Below, piece by piece: positions 9,406-21,425 of a stretch of 64,000 nucleotides of DNA. Under the pieces are notes generated by a model that had not been told where the DNA came from, did no database searches, and saw nothing but the letters and a program-made list of their open reading frames with translations. The number at the start of each line of letters is the position of its first letter. The stretch's first letter is position 1. This DNA is from Romanomermis culicivorax (Eukaryota; Nematoda; Enoplea; Mermithida; Mermithidae), in NCBI GenBank assembly GCA_963922205.1, contig CAWUHX010000119.1:124001-188000 (forward strand), given 5' to 3'. The position numbers were made by a program, and so were the translations under genes.

Positions 9406-10524
9406 TGCTGAGTTTGCATTCGAACTCTCTGGTTGTTCTAAGTTTCGAGGCCAACAGAATATCTCAATTATAACAAAAAAGGAAAAGTAGTAACAACATC
9501 TAACATTAATTTAATTGTTTTTTGAACTTGATTTCTAAATTTTTTCCTAAATTCAAGGACTTCAGATTAAAAAATCAAATTTTTTTTTTCCATTTCTTCA
9601 AATTAAAAAATATTTTTTTACGTTTTTTTAATCTTTCTTTAAATTAAAAATAATTGAATTTGTCAAAGTTTTCTAATTTTAAATTTTAAATTCAAAAATT
9701 TTCAACCTTCTAATTTAAAAAATGAAGTTTTTAAATTTTTTACAGATTTAACTGTTTCTTCAATTTGAAAATTTAATTTAACAATTTAAAAAATTAGAAT
9801 CTAAAAAATGAAAAATATATTTCAAGACTGCTTTTGCATGACAACTCTCATCGTCAACCATTTTTGAAGTTTTTTGAGTAATCTCTGAATAATAAACTCT
9901 TAACGAAAAACCAGCACATCCATCAGGTATCCCATACAAAATCCTTTCTAACACCCTTCACTTAAATCAAGTCTCCTCCTCAACCAAACCCTATTCTCAG
10001 AAATTCGTCTTGAAGGATCCTGTATGTGTGATGTTTCATCAGTGTTCTTTTCCATGTATTTATTTGATTCTGACAAGTCATCAACATTGAGAACGACCTG
10101 ATCAGTTATTGTGCAGGAATGCATATTACACAATTACTGATCAAGTCGTCTCTGGTGTCGTTAAACCTCACGGATGATAAATCTTTTTACATCTTTGTGA
10201 TTTCTTCTAACCCGTACATTTGATGTTTCTTTGGAATGCACCTGATACATAATAAGAATGAACAAGATTCGATTAGAGTCGCTCTTCTTTCCTAACATTT
10301 TTTCGATCTGGAAAAAAACCTAAATTGATCAGATCCACATTAAACATATCCGATTTGCCTAAATTTAGCATTTCCAGACGAAAATAGAAAAAATATTGAT
10401 TAGGATCAAAAATTTTGATTCCGCTCACAATTGATCACAGTCATATAGAATATATCCGATTTGTCAAATTTTGGCATTCTTGCGCAAAAGTAAAACAATG
10501 TAGATCATTATCAAAAAACTTCAT

Positions 10525-10760
10525 CTGGCTCAAAAATTTGGTTCAGGATTGAAAAAATTGATCTAGATCAAAAATTTGATGCCTAGCACGAAAGCATACA
10601 ACAGGGAAAAAAATCGAAAAATTTTGATCAAAAATTTGGTTCAGGATCAAACAATTGGATCTAGATCAAAAATTTTATGCATAGCATGAAAGTAGATATC
10701 AGGAAAAAATTCGAGAAAATTTGACTAAGATCAAAAAAAGTTGGTACGGATCAAAAATTT
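10525..10760. repeat. Degenerate tandem repeat of about 98-105 bp
   Basis: A unit starting TTGGTTCAGGAT and containing GATCTAGATCAAAAATTT begins at 10,538 and 10,636; a decayed third start (TTGGTACGGATC) is at 10,741. The surrounding 10.3-10.8 kb is rich in GATCAAAAATTT words. No coding potential. Confidence 0.6.
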
Positions 10761-10847
10761 TTGATTTTGATCACAAATACATCATATCAAGGTGATCTGA
10801 CATCTGGATTTGCAAAAAAGTCGGGTTTAAGTCGTTTTGGCTACAGA

Positions 10848-10965
10848 TCTGGATCGCCAGATGGTCGATCCGCAGGGATCTGGATAGTTGCAAAACCAAC
10901 TTCAGAAACCTTACTTAGGTTTCGTTGATCCGTCGGATCCAGATCTGTGATCTGTAGCTGGATCC
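10848..10965. repeat. Inverted repeat around GATCTGGATC
   Basis: CTACAGATCTGGATC near 10,850 is matched in inverse orientation by GATCCAGATCTGT and GATCTGTAG near 10,936-10,960. It is probably a hairpin end of a small non-autonomous element. Confidence 0.5.
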
Positions 10966-11260
10966 ATGTTTACATCACACCCACTAACAAACAGCACGAG
11001 CTGATGAACTAAGTGAGCAAGCCCGGTACGTTATGATGGTAGTTTTATATGGTCCTTGTGAATAAGTTAAAAAATCTGACAAAAAGTCATATCCTTTAAA
11101 GGTCAGTATTCTGAAATTTTTCAAAATGTTTTTCGATTTGATTTTGATTTCCCCTAACATTTTCCTGAAAAATTACCCTTCCAATATCAAGAATAATAAA
11201 AAAAATGAATAAATTAACTATGAAATTTCTCGCCTTAGTGACACCCTCACCCTGCACTTG

Positions 11261-11450
11261 TGTTGTAGTGTGTTTCCATCTTTTTTCAGGATTTTCTAAT
11301 AGTTTGTTGATTTCGTAAAGACGCGCGCAGGTATGATTTGGATCGGGCGAAGCAGACCACTTTGGAGCATCTTATTGTAGCCCAGATTCGGTATGCCTGC
11401 GCTTGAGCTCTCTTTTATTATTGTCTTTATATGTTTTTTATTAGTCACCA
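11261..11450 (+). mobile_element. Diverged LTR fragment related to the 40-kb element
   Basis: It begins TGTTGTAGTGTGTTT, identical to the first 15 bases of the LTRs at 40,404 and 53,833. It then keeps the same order of landmarks: TTTCGTAAAGACGCGCGCAGGT, GCAGACCA, CATCTTATTGTAGC, GCCTGCGCT and CTCTTTTATTATTGTCTTT. Divergence is high and the 3' half is missing, so it is an old, truncated LTR of the same or a sister family. Confidence 0.65.
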
Positions 11451-11454
11451 TCAT

Positions 11455-11860
11455 ACATGCACACCATGCAAATTCTGCTGGGGGTCAGCCAGGACGGAGG
11501 GGATACAAATTTTTTTTTCATTTTTGATAATGAAAAGAAAGATCTTAGAAAGGTTTTCTAACATCCAAACAGCATATTCTTACAAATATATTAGTCAGAT
11601 ATGTTAAATAATTTACTTAGACAGCACTTTTTAAACTTTTAATGTTACTCTTTTGGAATCAAGCATGCTTTCTTTAAAAAAATTGCTGAACCACAGCATC
11701 ATTTCCATTTTCATGACGACTTTCTCTTCTCTCTTGATCATTTTCCTTCGTCAACTTCTCAATCATTGCTAGGGGAGTCAAATCTGCTGGAGGTCAGCAA
11801 GAATCTGCTGGGGGTCAATAAAAATCTGCTGGGGGTCAAAACCCCCCAAACCTCCCCCCA
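11455..11860 (+). repeat. Dispersed repeat with TCTGCTGGGGGTCA units (copy 1)
   Basis: TCTGCTGGGGGTCA occurs at about 11,475 and then three times in a 21-bp tandem at about 11,785-11,842. Between them lies a landmark ACTTTTTAAACTTTTAATG followed by TTACTCTTTTGGAATCAA. The same landmarks, in the same order, occur at 20.35-20.69 kb; shorter pieces are at 35.42-35.53 kb and 55.35 kb. Element class unknown. Confidence 0.6.
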
Positions 11861-11869
11861 CGTGCATGT

Positions 11870-13950
11870 ATGGTCACTATTCCCCGTGCCTTTAGTTTCG
11901 TCAGCATGTGGAACACATTTTGTATTAACTCCGCCCGTTTCAAAATATTTTATATTGGTTAGGTAAGTTGTTGTTTTTTGTCAGGTAGAATTTATAGAAG
12001 CTTCTCCTTCTCTTGGTTCTTCAGCATTGTGAATTCAAATTGGGAAACCAAACGTTTTCTAATTTGGATTATTTCTGGACAATCCTGCCTGCCATCAGCA
12101 TCTAAGCAACAGCCCATATTTTACAAATACAACACTTAGTGTGGTTCTGAATTGGCTACAACAAACAAGTTTACCCGCCCGCAAACTGTTTCTTGGCGAT
12201 CAACTGCACTGGCATCAAAATGAATAAATAATGTTGGTTTCAACCTTCTTCGCACAGAAAATGAATTTATTCGTGCCAGAGATATAATAGCCTTTGATAT
12301 TATTATTTTGCTTTATTGTGCACTTGTTCACTCAAAGTTGATATTGATTCAATAATCTTTCATAATAATATAATTACATTTTTGGTGATTCAAAACTGAA
12401 GAGTATTAGCTAAAATAATACCCCTTAGAGTTCAGATAAAGTGGGGTCAATTCTCATTAATTTACTTATCATTCAATACTCTAACCTCCACAAATGAGTA
12501 CTTGCAGTTTATTTTACCTAGATAGTGGCTGGCAAAGCATGACGGTTGGTATAATGGGCGATTGACATAGTGAGTGGGATGTTTAATATAATCTTCCTAA
12601 TAAACTTCACCCCAAAAAACCTGAAATGCATGGTTTTCATTAGAATAAATATGCTATAAAACATGAATGGGTGCATGGAAAGTCTGGGGAGTTATAACTA
12701 CATTGCACATGAAAGTGCTTCTGAACCGGCCCAAATAGTGGTTTCTTAAAGCTTTTGACCACCCAAAAAGTGATTCTTTCGCTGTTGTTTTCCTAGTCTT
12801 GCCTGTTGCGTCTTTCATCATTCAGGCTCATTTAAAACAAGGAACTATAATTGTCGATTAATCAATAAACACTGCTCAATGAACTGCGCATAAGTGGATG
12901 GCGTTCATTATATGTGTACTTTTTTGTACTAAAAATAATTTAATAAAAACACTATTAACCCGGTCCTAAACAAAAAATTTTATGCTCACTTGAGCATACG
13001 ATGACGACGAAGAGGAAAACAAACTGACATCCTGTTTGCCAAGTGTTTTTGATTTATCGAAAACTTCGAAGTTTAAGGCTAGTATTTTCTTGCTAAAGAT
13101 GATTAAAATTTTGTGAATGATGGAGTTTGCTGTGAATAGCATCAGTCTTCAGAATCTTCAGACTCGATATTTTGGACACGGCCAACTGACATTACACGGC
13201 TCAATACCAAAAGCTGAAGGCAAATAAATGAGGATGGAAAACTTGCTTACATCTCCACGAGCTTTAAGGTCAGATTGTGAGATCTTGTGGCTTTTCTTTA
13301 TTTTTAATATTCTACTTGAGTGAACAAGGTCGGGATTGGCATGGTCTCAGCGAGGTCGTCTAAGTGCATGTGTTTAATCTAACCTGAAAATAAAGTTGTT
13401 GAAAAAAGTGCAGGCATGAAAACTCCAGTTTCGGCTTGAGACTTTATTAACTCTATCTAGTTCCAGGACTGTTGTTGTCAGTGTTGCCTACTGCTGTTTT
13501 GCCTCGACCATGAATACTGCCGGATTTTCTTTTTCAGTAAAAAATTGCACAATGTTCACGCTCGAATAAATATTTTTAGTGTGATTTTTGACGACACATC
13601 GAAATTTCTGATTATTTTTTCATGTTGATCAGAGTTCACTCTGGGACTCTTTCTCTAATTAAGATACAATCGTATATTTTTCCGAATTTCGGAGTCCGAT
13701 GTTGAATATACCAGAAAGCTTTCAGCAGAGCTTTGCTAATTGCACGAATAAGTGAAATACATGCTGACATGCTCTCGCAAACTGAAAAATATAGAAACTG
13801 AATGATAGAAGCAAAGCTCTCTATAATATGTCGATGTTTACTCATTAGTGACTATTGTCTTTATCCATGGAGGTGTTCATGAATTGTTAACCAACCAGTA
13901 CCAAATGCACAGAACTTACTCATAGCTCAAAGAAAATTTTTGACCCATAC
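11870..13950. other. Stretch without recognised genes
   Basis: Ordinary AT-rich sequence. The short ORFs here (for example 13,636-13,845 minus) lack splice context or recognisable motifs. Confidence 0.4.
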
Positions 13951-13960
13951 TGGTCATTAC

Positions 13961-15614
13961 CTGGGCCCGGTTTCACCACAAAACTCAGTATTAAGAGTAA
14001 AATGTCACGAGTTACGAGTCCCGTGTTGAGAGCTACGAATGGCCGTCTCACCAAAAATCAGAGTTTACGAGCAAGGAATTACGAGTCTAGGAGTGCTACG
14101 AGTGGCAATTTCACCAAAAAAGGAAAGTTTATGATTACGGGCCCACGAGTTATGAGTGTTACGAGCGACAGTTTTTCATAATTTATGACTGTTTAGTTTC
14201 ACCAATGAGTTACCCATCATTATGATGATGAAAGACTCGTAAATTTGATGAGATTTTCACGGACCAAAAGTGGGTCCGTAGGACTCGTAGGTTGGTGGTA
14301 TTTGTGCATTTTTGTCATTTGTTTTCTTTTGTCAACACGACAAAGAAACGATAATTTGGATACTTTTTCGAAATTACCGCATTTTGGGTGAAAAACAAGC
14401 ATTTTTGACATTTTTCAGAAAAACCCCCATAAAATAAAAATTTTTAGGAAAAACCAATATGCCCATAGGATTTCCCATGCAAAATAACCCTCCCTCCTTT
14501 GCCACCTCCCTCTGGTAAAAACCAAGGGCGTCCTCTGCCAGCAAGCCGTGACCTCATAAATCTACTTTGAAGGGTTCCCGTACAAAATATATAAAGGGGT
14601 GGAGGAACGCCTCTGCTTGGCTAGTTTCAGAAATGTGCTACCCATCATGACTTTTTTTAAGATGGGTCTAGATTTTTTTCAGGATGGGATCTTGATTTTT
14701 TTCAGGATGTTATTTTATTTTATTTCTAGATGTCATCATGCCATCTTGATTTTTTCCAAGATTATCTTGAGAAAAATGCCATGCACTTGTAAAAAGTCGA
14801 ACATTGAAAAACTCTCACATCTTGATTTTTTTGCGATGCATCTTGAAACTTTTACGAAGCATCTTGAAATTTTTGTGATGCATCTTTAAAAACATGTTGT
14901 GCATCATGTTCGAAGGTAACAATTTTTTTCAGATGGTAAAAATTTTTTTCAAGCAGTAACACATGTTTTCAAGTATTAACGAGTTTTTCAGGTGGCCTTT
15001 CTTTCATTCCGCACAAATAATTAACAAAAATGAATAATCTGCAAAGATCTAGAAATTTTTTGTATTTTTTGGATGTTTTTAATAAAATTAACTTATCTTC
15101 ACAATAATTTAGAAAGTTTCTGTAAAATTGACGAATTTTCAAAAAAGTGATAAAAATAATTGTCCGTAGAGATTGAAAAAATTTTCGAAATTATTATACG
15201 TTTCAACAAAATCTAACAAATTTTTACAAGGATTGAGAAAATTTCAAGATTTGATGAAATTTCAGAATAACTTAGAAATCAATAATTTTCAGAACAAATT
15301 TTCCAATCCAATTACAACATTCAATTATAAAAACATTAAGAATTTCCGTAAAACGAGTGCCAAAAAACAAACCGTAAAATGATCATTTTACGAGTCCTAC
15401 GGAAAACATAATGAAACACTCTTACTACGGACTCCTAACTCAAAGCCCGTCACCCGTAGATCAATTTTCTTAACTCCTAATTTGTTGTCCGTCGCCCGTA
15501 GGTTGTTGCTCGTCATCCGTAGCATGAGTGAAGCTGGTGAAACTGATTTACTCCTAGAATTCGACACTTGTAGTACTCGTAAGACTCGTAATGTTGTGGT
15601 GAAACCGGGCCCTG
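13961..15614. mobile_element. Non-autonomous DNA transposon, 1.65 kb
   Basis: Termini are GGGCCCGGTTTCACCACAA at 13,963 and its exact inverse TTGTGGTGAAACCGGGCCC at 15,594-15,612. If the element is extended two bases each side (CT.../...TG), it is flanked by TAC on both sides (13,958-60 and 15,615-17), a possible 3-bp target duplication. Subterminal regions on both sides are packed with TACGAGT/ACTCGTA words (a dozen or so), likely transposase-binding repeats. The interior has no transposase ORF. Superfamily not assigned; GGGCCCGGTTTC-type ends occur in several animal DNA transposon groups. Confidence 0.8.
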
Positions 15615-16242
15615 TACGCACTAGATCAGACTGTTATTTTTCACTCAATTTGTACCACGTACGTAGAATAACTTGACCGTCATTTGCACTTTTAAGATCG
15701 AGTAATTATTTGAAAGTATTTGACATGGTTACATCAGCACTGTATTCTCATGCTTTGATAAATGAGATACTCTTGCGCAGTAGTTCATTGTCTAACTCGA
15801 TTAATGATTAATTTCTTTCTATTTCAGGATGAATCTTTATAAAGTGTCAATACGATAATATCATTCTCCATTGCGAGCCAATATGATTGATTCATTTTGT
15901 TCAGTTCTCATATACCTATTGTAGCTTGCAAATTTTTGCCACTGGTGAGACTAATTATTTGGCGTGCTTTACCCCTTGTTATTTTGTCTTTGGTCTGCTT
16001 TTCTTGAAAGGTATGTGAATATCAAGAGTGAACAACCCATTTGATGATTTAACTATTGCTCGCAAAATCTGAGTTGCATCGAACTGAAAATTCGAGATCC
16101 TATTCAATTAACCCACTATTTTTAAACTAAAAAATCCTACATTAGAAGTTTTTTTTATCATAAAGAAAACAAAACACGCAAAAGAGGGGAAGCAACAGGT
16201 CCGAGATATGCTTGTTGAGACGGCAAGGGGAACTAATCTTGT

Positions 16243-18943
16243 TTATTTGTTTTCTGAAGTTGCAGGACTACAGACATGCACTTCATTTTCTGTAAATTTA
16301 ATTATAAAGTCGCATACCGAGTGACTAGATAGTATTTTGCTGAAAAAGGTGCTTTGGGACTTGAGGAAAGTGATAAATATATTTAAGTTTGGCACTTCCT
16401 CGTTCCTTCTAGTTACATAAAATTTGGCCAGCAGCGAGATCAAATCGCCTGTTTTCCTTTTTGTATCGGGTGATTCGTTTCCGACATAACCAAGAATTAT
16501 GCTTCTAATGTTCAAGTATTGGCATATACCTAATTTTTATTTTTTCAACTGACACCAGAATTGCTCCACTGCTTTGCATTCACTGATTATATGTATTATT
16601 TCTTCTTCTTTTTTACAGTGCGTACATTCTCCAGATTCTTTCAACTTGTATTTCTTTAGTAAAGAATTTGTAATTAACATATTGTGCAGGATTCTGAACT
16701 GGAATTGTCTGTATTTGTTCGGTATTCTTTCTTCCTGCAGTACCCTCCATGCCTGTTGCATTTCTGACACTGTCATTGTTGGAAATATTTTTCCCATGCT
16801 AGCTCTCCTTTAGGCTTACTTGCTTTTGCATGCTTCATATTCCTTTTAATACCCTTTATTTGTCCTATATTTAACTCGGGTGTTTCAAAAATCCACTCAT
16901 CCTTTTTTATCTTTATTATTGAAATGTTTGTACATTGAATTTACAAAATTACATTACAAAATGAAACTTTCCAGTTCATTGGTATGGCATGGATTACATT
17001 AATGTAATTGAAACATCCAATTGTACACCCGTCCTGTTTCAAAGTTTCTTGGTTTTTGATAGCCCAATTTTTGTCTAACCAATGAAAAAAAGTATTTTTA
17101 TTTCGAATTTTCCAGACTTTTGATAAACATTGATTTTTTTTCACTAGTGATGAATCGATTATTGTTTATTCTCTGGATTAGTACTTGTTCTGGCGTCACT
17201 ATTTCAATACAAAAATTTGTTGGAATATATCTTATTGTTTGAACCACTTGTTCATAGAAAGGCAAGATTCTTACATCTAAAGTTTTCAGACTAAAATTTG
17301 TGTTAATAATTTCCTGCAATCCCCCTATTTTATCAAGGCATCTAGTTCATATTGCCTTCCATTTTCTAGGAGAATTGATCAATCAGGATATACATTTAGC
17401 CTTCAGTCATTTCTCCCTGTTCTAAATTAAATTTTAAACACTCCAGCAAGGGCTTCTTTATGATGTCCCAAAAATTCTTGTAAAATTCAACTGTTAACCT
17501 ATCATCGCCAGGGGATTCCTCATTTTTCAAGGAATTTAAAGTATTCAAGTATTCCACATCACTTACGTCTTTTTCTAACATTTCTTTTTCTAAGTCAGTG
17601 ATTTGTGGATATATTTCCATATTTTCTTTCGTAAAATAATATTCTTGCTCCACTTTGTCAACTTTTCTCTCCTGATACAATTCCTTGTAATATTCGAACA
17701 TTCTTTCTAAGATCTTCTTCGGATTTTCGATTGTGCTTCCATCATTATTTTTCAATTAATTTATGCTCTTTTTATTGTTGTTTCTTTTTTCCCTATTAAA
17801 AAAATATTTAGTTGGCTTTCCATCCATTAAATTTCATCTTATCTTGACTTTTTCCAGAGCAAAATTTGCTTTTCTTTCCATTATCAAATCAAGTTCTGTT
17901 TTTAATTCCATGTATCTTTCATTTTCTCTCTCAATTTCACATTCATCTATTCATTCCTGTAAGGTTTGTATATTTTTTCTCAGCTCAGATTCATAGCTCT
18001 TGGCTTTCCTAGCCTTTCTTTTTGAGTATTTTATTGTTTACATTTTGATTTTGAATTTAATATACTCCCAGGTTTTTACAGCATCTAATTTATTTTCTCC
18101 TGTTTCCTTCAGAGTTCTTTCGACTACTTCAGCCAGCAATTTTTTATACACCTCATCTTCTGTTAGAGTGTTATTGAAGTGCCAAAAGCCTGGGCCTCGT
18201 TTTTTGAAGATTCTACCTGTTAGTTGAAAACATATTCCAATATGATCTGAAGGCATTCCACTTATAACATTGCCTTGGCTCACTTCATTAATTAATTCTT
18301 CAGATGCAAAAAATTAATCTAACCTGCAACCAACTGATGATTTAGATTGATACCACGTGAACCTTTTTTGGCTGGGTTTTTACTTCAAAAAGTATCTACT
18401 GAATCACAGTTCATTAGAAACTGTCAGAATTTCGAAGTTAATCTACTTTTGTTTTGTAGATTTCCTCCTGGTTTGTCCAACTTAGGGTCTAGAGTCAGAT
18501 TAAAATCACCACCAAGAATAGTAGGGAGTCTTTTTTTGTTAAAGTTTTTTAATTTATCAAAAATCTCATCCCAGAAATGCAGTTGCTCTTTCTCTTTGAA
18601 TGGTGTGTACACATTGACTAAAATTATAGATGCATCATCCAGTCTTAATTCTAAAAGGATGTATCGGCCTTTTGTATCTCTATAACTCTGGACAACTGAA
18701 TGCATGAAAGTATTGTTCATCAGTATCATAACCCCTCTACTATTTCTCTCCATTTGAAAAATATATTGTATCATTACTACAACCCCGTTTAAGCTTCAAT
18801 CGGTATTCTATCGATTTTACAGTATGTGTTTCTTGTAGAAAAATGATGTCATAATTTTTACGGTAACTGAATATTGTCTTCCTTTTCGTCTCTAAATTGA
18901 CTGTCTTTACATTTAGTGAAAAAAACTTTGAGTTATGAGACAT
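16243..18943 (-). pseudogene. LINE ORF2 (endonuclease and truncated reverse transcriptase)
   Basis: Segments in order on the minus strand: DIIFLQETHT (18,943-18,740), then in another frame IILVNVYTPF and ILGGDFNLTLDPKLD (18,774-18,424), then SDHIGICFQL and KRGPGFWHFN (18,283-18,038): the exonuclease-endonuclease-phosphatase domain with its QETH, NVY, GDFN and SDH motifs. Next come KYFFNREKRN and YYKELYQE (about 17,800-17,660), then ESPGDDRLTVEFYKNFW, the beginning of the reverse transcriptase. The catalytic palm is missing. The C-terminal part resumes at 17,319. ECTHCKKEEEIIHIISEC (16,797-16,537) is the zf-RVT zinc knuckle. Multiple stops and frameshifts. Confidence 0.85.
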
Positions 18944-19276
18944 AAGAATTTGTAACTCTCGGGTCTATCCTAAACTTCTCTTCTCATCTTATTTTTGTGT
19001 GCTAGACATCCACTTGTTTAAATCATTAAACAACAGAAGCTTTTCTGAAATTTCCTTTTGTTGTATCTTGAAAAAAGAATACTCTGAACACATTGTGAAC
19101 AGAGCTTGAGTATAAATTACGAGTTCAAGTACTCCCGAAGGAGCTCAAAGATGGTGCATCTGCTTAGTATTCCCATCTAGCTAGAACGGTTAATTAATTA
19201 AACAAAGAACACAATATGATTAACAAATAAGATGGAAAAATGGTAATTTTATCACTTTTAATATATTTTTTATCAT

Positions 19277-19711
19277 CTATTTTTTCTGTTTTCCACGCTT
19301 TTCCTCCCGTTGACTTTTGGTAAGGTCGTCAGCCCAAATAACAGGCGGTTTTCTGTCCTTATTGAAAGTTTCCAAATTTCGAAGATAACCTGCAGCAGTC
19401 GATTTCATTTCGTATATCGAAAAAATAATCTTCAGCTGATGTGGAACACTTTCACCCTTTGAAGCAAAGGCGCCAATCTATTCGAAGCCAAAATTTCTGA
19501 CTGTGTCCTCAGGAATTTTCATTACCAGGTTGAAAAACTTAAGTGGCTGCTCCTTTTTGTCGTCCTGCCTCGCCTTAATACCCATAGGATATAAATCGAA
19601 CCGAAAATTGTATAACCAGGCAATTTATTTGCAGCCCACTCGATCTAGATGTTCAACACGATTTTCGACAATTTCCGTTCGTTTTTCCATTGTCTCATTT
19701 AAACTCCTCAT
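19277..19711 (-). pseudogene. LINE ORF1 (RNA-binding chaperone-like)
   Basis: 145 codons from ATG at 19,711. Residues 1-27 (MRSLNETMEKRTEIVENRVE...) form a short coiled coil. The rest carries a KFFNLVMKIPEDTVRNFGF segment and an AAGYLRNLETFNKDRKPPVI segment typical of L1 ORF1p-like proteins (RRM plus C-terminal domain). Two in-frame stops (after GCK and after FGFE) break it. No other protein lies between it and ORF2. Confidence 0.6.
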
Positions 19712-20344
19712 GGATTCCTACTTTCGCTAATTTTGTGGAGTTTTTTGCCTACTTTCACAAATTTTTTGTAGTTTCGTTGTTTAATCCATTGTATAGCTGA
19801 ATGTTAACTAGAGTTTCCTGAACTGGGGACCTTGAAGGTGCAAATCAACAGTTTCATGAACAAACAGGAACTCAAAACAGTCTATAGGCATCTCATTAGG
19901 AGATCAAAGTCTATTTTATCATCAATTTTAGCAATAAGCATACTATTCTTTCCGAGTTGAACTTACTTTCATCAGTTCGGCGTGTCTGCCGGCCATTTCA
20001 AAATAAATAGACTACAGTACAAACGTGATCGAACTTAACTTTTCATTTGTATTCGAGACCATTCCAAACATGAAGTGCAAAAAATGGTGACCACAACTTG
20101 GGCGTAACTTTTTCACCGTGGGTGTAACTTTTTCACCATTTTCACTACCTCACTAAAAAGATTATTTCATAGAATGTTGGAACATCGACAGACTTTTTTT
20201 TCTATTTTGATTATTTTTTTCGATAAAATTTTCGACAAAAAACAGCTTTTTTCTATTTGATATAAGACGTCGGTGAGTATAACAACGATTCTGATCATAA
20301 CAATTTTCCGGACCATGTCTGTTTTTTTCCCAAATGCTAAGCAA

Positions 20345-20690
20345 CATGCATGCACCAGAACAGAAATTTTCCTAGGTATATGCGAATGCAGGGGCGGGAT
20401 TGAAATATTTTTCTTGTTTTTATGATGATAAAATGGACTGTCATTACTCAACCAACATATCATTCAACCTAAATTGGTGAAACATATGAAAGGATTTACC
20501 AGATGACCACTTTTTAAAGCTCTACTGTTACTCTTTTGGAATCAATAAGATTTTGTTCGGAAAACTTACTACAATATCGATTTTTATTTTTATGACGTTT
20601 CCTTCATCATCTTCCCGATTCCTTGCTGAGAGGGTCAAACCTGCTGAGGTCCGCTAGAATCTGCTGTGGGTCAATCGAAGTCTGCTAACT
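20345..20690 (+). repeat. Dispersed repeat with TCTGCTGGGGGTCA units (copy 2)
   Basis: It starts near ATGCATGCACCAGAA and contains ACTTTTTAAAGCTCTACTG followed by TTACTCTTTTGGAATCAA. It ends with three units of (A)CTGCTG(A/T)GG(T/G)TC at 20,640-20,688, the same order as the 11.46-11.86 kb copy. Confidence 0.6.
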
Positions 20691-21330
20691 GGGAATTTCG
20701 AGACCTTACATTTCATCTATCACGTCCAGAAAAAGCAAATTCCAAGAATTGCTGGGCTTTCCCAGGCGTTCTACTTACACACCCTGAAATTCAAGATGAG
20801 GATGCAAGTTTTTCTTGTTACTGATTGAAAAAATGCTTCTTGCTAACTGAACTAGTGGGAATTAATAAATATATTACTGGACTTTGGCCAATTGTGTGTC
20901 TGCAAATTGTGTGTCTGCAAATTGTGTATCAAAATTCATTGCTTACTCTGCTGAGCGCTATGATTTGATAACTGATAATCAAGTAGCAGTTCTAATCGTA
21001 ACATTACTCCATTTGCTGTGTTATTGAGCGCACTAATAGCGTGTAAAATTTCAGAATGTACACTTCAATTTTTGGCAAAATCATCTGCATCAGGCGATTG
21101 TTTTACAAATTATTATATTTCACCTATCTAAACTGGTAAAGGCTAAAAACAAAATATGAAATTATTACAGTTTTCCATCATGAAAAATTGGCTTCGTTAG
21201 AGTTGGCAGTGAGCTTCAAAACCTAGCTACAAAAAACGTGATATCTTTGTCTCTCATGTAGATAGTTCACGTCTACTTTTTATAGAACCACATGATTAAT
21301 TTTCATTTATGTTTTAGAGATTGAACAAGT

Positions 21331-21336
21331 TTTATT
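21331..21336 (-). terminator. AATAAA poly(A) signal
   Basis: AATAAA on the minus strand (plus-strand TTTATT), 90 nt below the TAA of the three-exon gene at 21.4-22.5 kb. Confidence 0.5.
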
Positions 21337-21425
21337 CATTCGAACAAAAAAAGGTTACAAATCTACAGTATGAATAACTGATTATCAGCGAAAATTGAGT
21401 ATTTATATGATTTGCGCACTAATAA

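Larger units (their letters stand above)
16200..19720 (-). mobile_element. Broken L1-like non-LTR retrotransposon
   Basis: On the minus strand, ORF1 (19,711-19,277) is followed after 330 nt by ORF2 (18,943-16,243), with endonuclease, start of reverse transcriptase, C-terminal zinc knuckle and a final helical tail. The reverse-transcriptase core including the YxDD box is deleted between about 17,396 and 17,319. The two-ORF layout with an ORF1 coiled coil and an apurinic-type endonuclease places it in the L1/Tx1-like group. No poly(A) tail or target duplication could be fixed with confidence. Confidence 0.85.

Noticed and set aside
15961-16200. Possible tRNA gene near the LINE end
   Set aside because: No convincing acceptor, anticodon and T-arm pairing with a TTCRA-type loop could be traced by eye here or elsewhere in the window; a tRNAscan-SE run would decide.
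17763-18685. Plus-strand ORFs over the LINE
   Set aside because: Antisense to recognisable endonuclease and reverse-transcriptase segments.
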